A stretch of 64,000 nucleotides of DNA from Datnioides undecimradiatus. Lineage: Eukaryota > Chordata > Actinopteri > Lobotiformes > Datnioididae. The notes under the pieces are model-generated. The model worked only from the letters and a program-made list of their open reading frames with translations. It had not been told where the DNA came from and made no database searches. The translations under genes were made by a program, and so were the position numbers. This document shows positions 46,120 through 56,900 of this stretch, piece by piece (within the stretch, counting starts at the first letter, position 1; each line of letters starts with the position of its first letter). The stretch lies in contig WARS01000090.1 in NCBI GenBank assembly GCA_008933995.1, forward strand, positions 567,501 to 631,500. Reading direction: 5' to 3'.

Positions 46120-49100
46120 AATTATTCCTCAGGATCGCGAAATGAGAAATATTATCTGCTCTTCACATAGCTAACCGCGGAGATCTCGTTCCTATAATAA
46201 AGAAAGGGCCAAGCCGCTGCTGCCTCCCGTAAATAGGCTATGAGCGAAAAAGCCAAAAAACATATCAGCCGATTTTTTCATCCTCCTCCCCTACGACAGC
46301 GCAGCATCCATCTGTCAAATATCGGGGAAATGAGCGCAGTTTGCTCCCGGCAGCAGGCGGACCCCTGGGTCAGACATGCGGTCTGATTTGAGCAGAATAA
46401 AAGCCAGTAGAGTCTCCGGTCAGTGACCACGGTCTGCCTCTGTGTTCCCAGCCAGGCCCCACCCGCTCCTCCTCCGCTCAGCCCATAACACCACTTTATG
46501 AGCGCCGATGATGAGAACTATAAATTAGTCTGTGGCGTTTTAATATCAGAGGGTTACCTGAATCAGCCCCGCATGTGAACAGCTGATTTCTGTTTTCTCT
46601 CCTTATAAGGCGACAAAGTCATAAAAAAGCACTGTATTATAATAATAATATATCATCTATTAAATCAAAAGGCGATAGTTTGTCGTATTTATGGACTGTT
46701 TCAAAGCAGATTCTCGTTTTATTGGTTTATTTTACGTTTAATCTGCAATCAGATGATATTTCTGCACTCTAATATTATATTTTGAATGTGAGAATCTCTT
46801 TAATTTATGTTATTGACAAAGAAATTTCAGAGGAAAGTTCATATTTTTATGTAAAACTTATATATATATATATTTTAAAATGTATCCAATTCAAAGATGC
46901 ACCAGAGATCATGTATCACTGCATGCTGCAATGCTGCATGCATTAAAGGGACACTCCAGTGGATTTTAACATGAGAAAATAACCCCGATGACCTCACGGT
47001 GATGTCATCAGGGTTATCTGGAGTCGCCTTGAAGCTTTAAACCACCAGGAAATCATGTTGTGGAAGAGCTGGGGCAAAAGTTGAATTCTTGAGTTGAGTT
47101 CTTCATGTATTGCTTTTTAACATGATACACCTTTAAACCTTGCATGTAGCAGCCTACACACCATACACTGACATGTAACCCCCTACTTCATGTGTACCAA
47201 GTAATCTATTACATCACCCAGTCAATATTTATTCATTTATATTATCTTTGTTTACTTTCTACAAAGCACCTGAATTATATTTTAGACATAGGCGTTCTTA
47301 TGTCATCACTGCTTTTCATATATATATGTTATTATCATAAAACCCTGTTGTTCTTCTACTTTAATTTCATTTCATCTATTCATCTGATCCTGAACTCGGC
47401 TGCAGCTGAAGGCCAGCTGGAGACCGACATCCTCTATTAGGAAATGTTGTCAATCGAGTCACCTGGCGAGTTGCAAAGTGAGCATAAAGGATTAACTGAC
47501 GGTGATTTACATTCGTTTATTCATGGTCACACTTGTTCATTACGTCTTTAATAGAAACCACAACCTTTTTTCTGCTGCTGCAGGTATAAACACACCACAA
47601 ACACAAGCTAGTACCTTTGATATTAACTTCAGGGATACAGGCTCAACCAGCTATAGAAGGACCCACTGCATCATGGGAACTGTAGTTCCTGCTGTTTTTG
47701 CACTTTGACCCACACCAGTTACTAAAAGTCAGGGTGTTTCTTCTTCTGCTGCTTTAATTGTGAACAAATCCGTCCATCACTTAGTCCCTGAAGACCGAGT
47801 ACGTCCTCACAGCCCGACAACAGCGACGCGGAGCTTGCATCAAGCTTCTTCCTCAAGTGCATTTTTGAGGTATTTGTACTTAACTTGAGTCTTTTTATAC
47901 CTTTTTATTCTGCTTTACCAGCTTTCAGAGGGAAACAGTGCATTTTTAATTTCATTTACCACTTTAATCACTTGTTACTTTCATTTTGGCACAAAAACCA
48001 TATGAGTGAGTAAAATATGATGCTATGAATTAAACAATTAAACAGTTTGTAGAGACTAAATGACCAGTTGATTAATTAGCAACTGTTTTAACAATGACTG
48101 AAGTCATTCTAACATGTGGAAACATTTAATGGTTTCAACTTTTTGTGACAATATTAATGTTTGCTGTTCTTCCTTTTCATTATTTTCATATTTTCAATGT
48201 TTTTCTTGAGTAATTTTGAGGTCTGGACTGACAGACGTTGAGCAACACGTCGCTTTGGGCTTTGAGTAATCATCAAGACACTTCCCACTATTTTTCAGAA
48301 TATCTGCAAACCCTAAAATCGATTTTAAACTGATAAACACGTAAAGAAAATCATTTTCGGCTGTGTTTCTGTGCAAAATAATTCAAAACCAGCTCAAGCA
48401 GCGACGACTGTAAATCCTGCTTTTATATTAATGCATGAGTCATAATAATGCAATAATATAAAAATACAATAATGGTTTTTCAGCACTGAGTACTTTTACT
48501 TTAAACACTAGCATCACTTTTACTTGTATGTTTGCAGCATTTTACTTCTTTTCCCTGAGTGAACGACCTGAATTCTTCCTCCACGTCGACACCACCTCCT
48601 TTAATTTGCTCAGAACTGTTTTATAGCTCACATTTAATGAAGTGCTGCGAGTGGAAGTTGTTCTCTCTGGCTTCCTCCCAGAATTCTGTAGAGTTAAGAG
48701 CAACTTTATTAAGTCCTCCGCCAGTCGGCTGTCACTCTGTCGACCCACAGGCTCTCACACTCGTCTTTGGCTGCGGACCTCTGATGTTGACAGGTTTCTC
48801 ATCATTTCAGCGTTTTCTCTCATGAAATCTGACCACGGCGACAAAGAAAATGCATTTCTGTCATGGACATTATCCACACGGCAGCACTGAATACCTCAAA
48901 CTGTCTGATACAAGTTAATCAGATGGTTAAAAAGAGACTATCTCTGAATTTTATCCTAATTAACATAGATAAAAACATAAACACTGTCCAAAAATGCATA
49001 GTTTGAAAAAAATTTGGACCTCAAAAATCACGCGTTCACCTCTGAGTCAGCAGAAACGTGTCATGGTTCAAAGGTCTGAACGTTTAAAGCAACGCTGCCT

Positions 49101-49520
49101 CGCATGCATGCACACATTTGAGACAATCTGCTTTAGCTGTGCTCGCGTTTAACTTTTGTTGTTTGTGCACGTTCTTTGCATCAAGTGCTGCTGCAAATGA
49201 ATCGAATCCGGAGACGTTTCGCGGGAATGCAAACGCTGCTAACACCAAATGCATGGTGGTGCAAAAGTCAGCAAAAGCAGCAGGATTCATCCTCTGGAGA
49301 CCTGGAATAACTAGGATTCATTCACTCTGCTTCACTGACCACTTTTTATTTCAGCTGCTTTTATTATGCACTTAATAAAAGATTCTTTCGCCATATGTTC
49401 TATGTTTTCAATTGTGTTTTGCTGTTTGAACTTGCTTTTTTGATTATGTTGTGCATGCTATTTTTATCTCGATGTGTAAAACACTTTGTTGCATTTTAAA
49501 AATTGCTATAGAAATTAAGT

Positions 49521-49554
49521 TTATTATCATTATTATTATTATTATTATTATTAT
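49521..49554. repeat. (ATT)n microsatellite
   Basis: Near-perfect trinucleotide run in the socs7-gpr179 intergenic region. Confidence 0.9.
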
Positions 49555-49877
49555 CTATGTTTTTTTAGCATGGCAAAAAGCCCATAAACCAGGTAAAGCA
49601 CGCTGCAGCGTTTGCACAGCAGTTTTCTTCTTGCAGGAAACTGAAAAATAAGAAGATTTGGGGTTTGAGGGCCCCCTGGCGGCTGCGGGGCATCGAGCAG
49701 CAGCTCAGCCTCAGCACGAACGGCATCACGCACGCCCAGTAACAACACCGACCTGGGGTGCTGCACTAATGTCGTCTGACAGGCAGATGGCGCTGCAGGC
49801 CATCCGGCAGTGATGGATGATGGTGCTGGTGGGTACAGATAATGATGGGAGAGTGGATGAAGGGCCATTAATCCTTA

Positions 49878-49879
<2 letters not shown>

Positions 49880-49917
<38 letters not shown>
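49880..49917. repeat. (GT)19 microsatellite
   Basis: Perfect dinucleotide run between socs7 and gpr179. Confidence 0.95.
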
Positions 49918-49919
<2 letters not shown>

Positions 49920-51592
49920 ACATGTAAGCCACAGACAAGGAGGCAGCGTTTGCTCATATCTGAGGTTTATGTGGAGTAATCAAACTAACAACCCGCCCTG
50001 CAGAGCTCACTATTGATGTGATGCAGCCTGGGGTCAGAGGTCAGCAGCACGCTGCATTAACATTACACTCCTCTTATTTATTGGTGTGTGTTGTTTTGTT
50101 TATTTTGTCCTATGCATCTAGTCACATCCTCTCGTCTCTTGTCTCATATTGTCTCAGTGTCTCCAAAGCAGTTTATCTTTTTTAAATTTGCCCCATTGCA
50201 TCTTGTCTGGATTTACGTCTGACACCTGTGAGACGTCTTGATGAAAGCAAATGTGACCTGGCAACCTCGCTGTAATAAGGCTCCAGGAGGCCTCACGCAG
50301 TCCCTGCACAGACTGTTGCTGTCACACTTCTACCTGAACAAAACAAGAAATGCCACTGACGCACGGCTCCTCCTCAGCTCCTCCTGCAGGTTTGGGTGCT
50401 ACGTAACATGCCGTTGGGCTTCTGTGAGGAGGCGGGAGGGACTCGTTGGTAAGTTGCAAAGCTTTTGGGAGACTTAAGCCTAAAAAATGGATCAGTAGTA
50501 AAACATAGAAACATGCAGTAAGTGAAGAGCATAGCTCAGCCGCAGCTAACATGAGCCAAAAGCTGTTAAATCAAAACCACTGGTGTTTCTCTGCAGCCCA
50601 AACACTTGTTTTTTCTAATTGGAGCACCTATATGTACAAAACTAAATATAAGCACATTTATAATAAAATCACTATTATCAAGACCCTGCAGTGACAGGTG
50701 AGCTGTGTTATGTGTGCCATCTTCCACCTCTAATACTCAACATGAATATAAAACAGACATTTTAATAATTGTGCATTTGTCTTATTTAAATGCAAAAAAA
50801 GGCGTTTTCCCAATGATACAGCCCCGTTTTGTCCCTAAGTGCACCAGATTTATTCATTTTAATGTTAAATGCATGTCACCCTATAACGCACTGTATATTG
50901 CTTTAAGAACAAGAGTATAACTTATAATTTTAAGCGTGTTTATGTAAAATGTTCTTTATTTCTGGTGAGTTTTGGGTGGATGATGATAAAAAAAAATTTG
51001 TGGCTGATTTTATTTGTAGGGACACATTTTTTGTTTGCATTTTATGTTGTGTTTGTTTGTTTTTCGGGCGTCACGCGTTTTCACCTCTGCAGTGGCACCT
51101 GTGCGTGCATGACACCGTAAATCACAGAACTGTGAACCGGATAAGCACGGCGAGACTTTGAGCGAGACGAGAAAGAGAAAGTGGGAAACTGGAGGAGCAG
51201 AAACGTGACTCATGTGGCGTTAAACCGACGGCATCTCTTCATTCCTGCACTTGTCGTTTGTATGTTTTCCTTGTTACGGCTGCACGGGAACAGACAGGAA
51301 CACGATTAGGCTGCAGCACGACACTGTGTCTCACACACACACGCGCACACAAACACACACTCTGCCTTGTTGTCTTCCTCAGGCTCGACTGCAGCACCTT
51401 CACCGCTCTGCAGTGAAGTCCCAGGGTGGGAGGTGGGAGTGGTGTTTGTGTATGAATGTGTGCATGAATGTGTGTGTGTGTGAGCGTATAAGGGGAGTTG
51501 GGGGCTGATTCTCAGGAACCGGTTGCCATGGCCACCAAAACAAGGATACTTGCCTGCATCACTCCTCCCAGCGAGCACGCTTCATTTCGACC

Positions 51593-51614
51593 CTCTCTCT
51601 CTCTCTCTCTCTCT
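51593..51614. repeat. (CT)n microsatellite
   Basis: About ten CT units upstream of gpr179. Confidence 0.9.
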
Positions 51615-51931
51615 TCACTTACACTTGCAGCAGCTCTCGCTCACCCAGACTTTGGTGCACACACAGACAGACACCCTCCCACACATGTACACACAAAGAC
51701 AGGTTATGTATCACACACCCCTGCACGCACGCACACAAGCGGGGAATTCCCTGACACTGCAAAAACCTACAAACAATTTAAAAAAAATCAAATCTCTTTT
51801 TGTTTCTATATCAGAAATCTACAAATGTCAACATGCGGCATCTATGAGCTCTTCGTGTGTGTGCGTGTGTGTGTGTGTGTGGCAAAAGAGCATCCTCTTT
51901 CCTATGTACTCTCTCCATATATGAGGGGTTA

Positions 51932-51957
51932 ATCCATCCATCCATCCATCCATCCAG
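51932..51957. repeat. (ATCC)6 microsatellite
   Basis: Tetranucleotide run upstream of gpr179. Confidence 0.9.
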
Positions 51958-52048
51958 CGAGGATGGGGTGGGGGGGTGGTTCTTGATGGACGCCCAAATG
52001 CAGCAGAGCTTAACCCTCATCACTGACTGCATCATCCTCTCCACTGTG

Positions 52049-52049
<1 letters not shown>

Positions 52050-52088
<39 letters not shown>
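52050..52088. repeat. (AC)19 microsatellite
   Basis: Perfect run about 450 nt upstream of the predicted gpr179 TATA box. Confidence 0.95.
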
Positions 52089-52092
<4 letters not shown>

Positions 52093-52536
52093 ACAGATGT
52101 ACCACTCTCATCACCTTTCAGCACTGGTGAGCGCCCCTGTCGATACGGAGGAGGGAGGCACAGGGTGACTGAAGGGGAGGGAGGGGAAGAGGGAATGATG
52201 GGAGAGAGGGAATGGTGAAGGGGGGCGGAGGGAGGATGGACGAGCATCATAAGCCTCCGTCAGATGGGCTGGAAGCCCTTTGGAGCAACAGATAGCAGCG
52301 CGGCAGACAGAAGAAGAAGAGAGAAGAGGAGAGAAAGGGAGGGAACTGGCTCATCTCTGTCCATCCCTCCATGTCTTCAGCACAGGACTCTCCTCTCTCC
52401 TCCTCCCACCTGACACGGGGATCCCCCTAACTTTGAGGCTTTTCCCTCTTCCTCCTCCTCCTCCTCCCCGCCTCCTCCTCCTTCTTGCGCACGCTGCGTT
52501 TGCTTCGCTCCGGAGCTTGGCGCACCGCTTTGCGAC

Positions 52537-52543
52537 TATAAAA
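52537..52543 (+). promoter_or_regulatory. gpr179: TATA box of gpr179 (predicted)
   Basis: CTATAAAACCGCGG in a GC-rich block, 464 nt upstream of the gpr179 ATG and in the right orientation. A start site near 52565-52570 would be expected. Inference from motif and position. Confidence 0.45.
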
Positions 52544-52603
52544 CCGCGGAATAACGGGGACTGAGCGGCACCGCAGGCAGGAGATACCGGTCGGACTGCG
52601 GAG

Positions 52604-52878
52604 ATGCGGGGATTGCCCCCAGCCTCCTCCTCCTCCTCCCGCATCAGCATCAGCACCGAGGACACGCGGGTTAAATGATATCTTGGTGCGCGTGTGTTTC
52701 TGAGGCGCGCGTGCGTGTGTCCGCGCGGCGCACAGATGGAGCTGTGCGCTCCGAGTGCGAGTGAGAGCGCCGCAGACCGAGTGGCCGCGCTGCTCCCGGA
52801 CACCTGCTGCTGCAGCGCCCCGCTGATATGAAGACGAAGAAAGCCCCGCGGAAAGTCCGAACCTCCGCAAACATGTGA
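52604..52878 (+). promoter_or_regulatory. gpr179: gpr179 5' leader with four chained upstream ORFs
   Basis: uORFs at 52604-52678 (24 codons), 52675-52764 (29), 52736-52831 (31) and 52828-52878 (16). Two junctions, 52675-52678 and 52828-52831, are ATGA stop/start overlaps. All lie downstream of the predicted TATA box and upstream of the main ATG at 53007. Confidence 0.5.
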
Positions 52879-52937
52879 CATTTTCTTCCTCCTCAAGGAA
52901 ATTACAAAGGGGTCAAGCGCCAAAAAGAGACGGTGTT

Positions 52938-52994
52938 GTAAGTGTGTGACCCCCACCCCCACCACCCCACCCTCTGCCTCCTATTCTCCCTCAG
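52938..52994 (+). other. gpr179: Possible 57-nt intron in the gpr179 leader
   Basis: GTAAGT at 52938 and a pyrimidine-rich stretch ending CTCCCTCAG at 52994 frame 57 nt. It is close to the minimum size for a spliceosomal intron, so it may instead be a longer intron acceptor or unspliced leader. Confidence 0.35.
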
Positions 52995-53006
52995 AGCGAA
53001 TTCAGG

Positions 53007-53932
53007 ATGGGTCCTGTTTGGCTTCTTCTTCTGCTCCCATCCCTCCTCAGAGCGCAGGTGACTCCAGACTTTCTAGCAGGAGTCACAGCAGAGGCGGACA
53101 ACACCACTGAGTCTTCAACAAACAGCACAGGAACCGCAAACAGCAACACCAGCCTCTCTGTGAGTTCCATCAGACCCCCAGAGGGTTCTGGGATTGCAGT
53201 GATGCCTTCAGAAGCTCCCACAGAGGAGGAGGATGACTGGTCACCAGCAGAGACCTTCATGTACACCGGAGAACCTTCAACTCTGGAAGCAGCCAGCTGC
53301 TCACGGGCATACAGCCCACCAGGTCAGACCGGATCCCTGCCAATCAGCTTCAGCGCCCCCCTCCGGCCAGCTCTGGACGCACTGGCTAACACTGCCAACT
53401 TCCTCAACATGATCTTCCAGGCCAGTGACCTGCGGGAGAGCACAGTGCAGGAGGATATGGAGTGGTACCACGCTCTGGTCCGAGCCCTCCTGGAGGCTGA
53501 CGTGCTCATCCAGCGGGCTCTGCTCACCTTTGACGCTGACCCGACTGCCCCGGTGCCACAGCTGGTGCTTTGTGCCTCTCGCAACCCAACGGCCAAGGTG
53601 CAGACCATCATCCTCCAGGACTTATCCAAGGCCTGGGAGAGCCTGCACCCGCCAGCTCCAGCTCCTGATGACAGCTGGTTCAGAAGCTTTAAATTCCCAG
53701 AATCCACCCAGCCAATGGCCGCCCTGTCCAAGCGGGTGCTCCTCAATGATCTCAGCACCTTGGAAACGCCCAAGTGGAGGCAGGGCGACAGCTATGTGAC
53801 CAATCGCAGCGGGGTGCGCTGGGCCAGCGCCCCCTTCCTCGACTGTAAGAATGGGCGCTTCGTGCCTGGCTGGTTGCTCACCCTGTCCTCGTCCTTCTAC
53901 GGCCTCAAGCCAGATCTGACACCAGAGTTCAG
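53007..53932 (+). CDS. gpr179: gpr179 exon 1 (signal peptide and Cache-like ectodomain)
   Basis: 926 nt, residues 1-308. Contains RESTVQEDMEWYHALVRALL, matching GPR158/GPR179, and FYGLKPDLTPEF at the end. Donor GTCAGG is weak, and a (CA)22 repeat begins at intron position +11. Confidence 0.95.
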
Positions 53933-53939
53933 GTCAGGG

Positions 53940-53992
<53 letters not shown>

Positions 53993-56900
53993 TGCAAGCT
54001 CTTACACATGGATGAATCATTACAAATACCAAAAACGATCAAAATCAACTATTACAACACAGAAATACTGGAACACACGAACACAACCAAGCTGTCTCAT
54101 GTTGATGATGTCACTAGTTTCATATAGGTGTTCCAGTGCAACGGATGCAATAGGTCTAGAGTTTTGTGGTTATAGGTTTTGTTTACTGGTGTATATGTGA
54201 GCTTGCAAGCTGAACCAACACATCCACTGACGACTTCTCACAGCTTTCTGCAAAACCATAGATTTAGATTTGCAGCATTTTATTTCGTATTTGACATTTA
54301 GCAAGCTGCTGCAAACTGCAAAACATATCGTCATTCACTTCAGACCAACACACACCTGTGAGCTGACACAAACATGTTAGAGCAGGTGACCTGGGGCTTG
54401 CACATAAACAGTTTTTGCAGTGCTAAATGTGACTACTTCCTGTCTCATCTGACATTCCCCCGTTAACCATCTCGCAGGATGACTCTACGAACTGAGCAGG
54501 GCAGTGTTAGGTTAATGGGGCCACTGTTGTCTAGTATGTCTCCATTACAAGGAAAGTGTATTGTAATGCTATTAATGTATTGCTACCTTTACTTAATACT
54601 TAGTCGAATATCTGAGTCCTGTCTGGAGGAAGTTGTCTGAGTTTCTCACTGTGACTGAGTCTGAGGCTTTCAAGCTTTTTAATGCTTCAAGGTAGGACCT
54701 CAATGTCCTCATGGACATTATGTTATGGCAGGTGATTTTCACACTCTTTGTTCTGTTGCCTTTAATGCCAGTAAAGCATGTTTAAAACAGGTTTAACATT
54801 TCAGAAAAGCTTTATGAATCTGAAATATACCCTGATGACTGTCAGCAGCAGTGTTTGTATTGGAATAAATGTTTGAATCAGCAGAGTTGGATAAAATCTG
54901 TTTTTTGAAAGCAAATCCACATGAAGGCTGTGCAGGTTTCTGCAGAGCTGAGGAAGAATGAATAAAAAGGGATTATTATAGTGAGTGTGATGATATTCGG
55001 GGCCACTTTTGTGTCTTTGCTCTGACACACACCTGTCTCTGTGACCCCCTAACCGCTACCATTCCTGTATGTGTGTCTTTTTGTGTCAGGGGTGTGATCC
55101 GTGTGGATGTGAACATTCAAAACATCGATTTGGACCAGTGTGCAACAGGAAACAGCTGGTTTGCTGACTCCCACGAGTGCAACCGCACCACCATGGAGGT
55201 AAACAACACAAGAGCCAACAAAAATCCTTGGTGTCTTTAAGCTGAACCAGAATAAAACAGTTACCTTTTCATAAATATTTTTTATTTAATCAATTTAGAA
55301 TATAATTGTGCAATTATAGCTGGCTCATTTCCAATGTATCTAATGTATATGTTTGGTTGATTGTCCGTTGGCAGTGTAACTCAGGAAACTCTTCAACAGA
55401 GCTCAATAAAATTAGATTGAAAGTTGGGCAGCAGCCTCAGAACCAGAGTAGTTGTTTTTGGTGCAGATGTGGATCCAACAGCACCACCATGTAGCCACTT
55501 ATAGACAGTTTCACATGCTTAGCCATGCTAGATGATGGGGCTCCAGGATGGAAATGTCTGTCCATTCACCACTTTGGTCTAAACTGAAATATCTCAACAA
55601 CTATTGGATAGATTGGCACATTATTTGGTAGTGTTTCATCTAACAACACCAGCAGGTTACTGTTTTTCTGGTCATGAGTAAAATATAATTGCAAAATATT
55701 AAATTGATTGCCATGAAATATGGTGCAAGTATTAATCTTCCCCAGAGTTTGATTTGTATTAACTCAGGTGACTTTTCACTGAGTGCAATCCCTGCAATCT
55801 GTTGACTTTCCCATTAGCCTCAGCAACATGTTGTGTTTAGGGCTAATTTCCAATAGTTAGCATGCTTACATGCTAAACTAACGCTGATGTTAGCATTAGC
55901 TCAGAGCTCAAAGTTTTCTACAAGATGTTTGGAGACCTGGTGGTTACATAACTTACGTGGGTAAGCCTGAAAAATAGTTATTCAGTTGTTTATTGATTTG
56001 TCATACCATTTTAAAGAAGGCACTTTAACAAAGAGCCAAAGGAAGGTCTGTGAGATAAGAGGAAATGACATGCCCACCCCGGACAGTGACTATATTATAG
56101 TACATACTGTACCGTACCTTAGATTAATGAGCCATCAGGATGTCCCCTTTTTGTGAGACACTAAATCACCTTCGGCCTATTAACCTCATCTGCTAATGAT
56201 TCAGATGAAATAATAATAATCTTTGGCTTAACTCTTCGGCACTGACGGTGATGGGAATGGGTTTGATTCTGTGTTTAAAAAAAAAAGGTTGGGAACTCAA
56301 AGATCACCTGTTTTTATTCTTTGAGAAATTCCTCTTCAATTTGAAAGAGGCAAAAATGGAAAGTTGTATACTGGATGACCATTCCTCTTGAGTTTCCAAA
56401 CCACCCACACCTTTGATTTGTTTGGTGTTGTCCAAAACCATCAACCAATCAGACCTTTCTAGCATCATGGGACAAGTCTTCTTGGACAAAGAATGTCAGT
56501 GGTGTTGGCTGTTTTTCATAATAATTCACTCTATAAAAGAGCTCATTGCTAATTAGCAACATGGCAAATTTCTTGATTTGGGAGTTTCACCTGCTCATTC
56601 TCTCGATAAATGTCTTTTTGATTCATGTTCATTTGTGCCATGTTGCTTTTAAGGGAATTTTTTGATTGCACCTCGCACCTCGTTTAAGGCGACGTAGACA
56701 AGAAGTCCTTAAAGCGCTCAGAGAAAAGAAATGAAACTTAAAAAAGTGGCTTAAAAATACACAACTTGACCTGCTGAAGATGATCATGTGATTGAAAGCT
56801 CCAGAACAAAGTAAGGAGTTGCCTTGTGGTGAGACTGTTTTGCTAAGTGCTGCTTCCAAAATTACTTTTAAGGCATCACTTCTGTAGGCAAACTGCACTT

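Larger units (their letters stand above)
46120..52536. other. Intergenic region between divergent socs7 and gpr179
   Basis: Holds the socs7 5' leader and promoter at its left end (no clear TATA in socs7 sense) and simple repeats: (ATT)n 49521-49554, (GT)19 49880-49917, (CT)n 51593-51614, GT-rich 51855-51881, (ATCC)6 51932-51957 and (CA)n 52050-52088. A 12-bp imperfect hairpin lies at 46981-47015. The small ORFs here have no recognisable homology. Confidence 0.6.

Noticed and set aside
52351..52965. 204-codon minus-strand ORF opposite the gpr179 leader
   Set aside because: GC-rich, Arg/Ala/Ser low complexity, no splice or domain evidence; explained as a shadow of a stop-poor CpG-rich leader.
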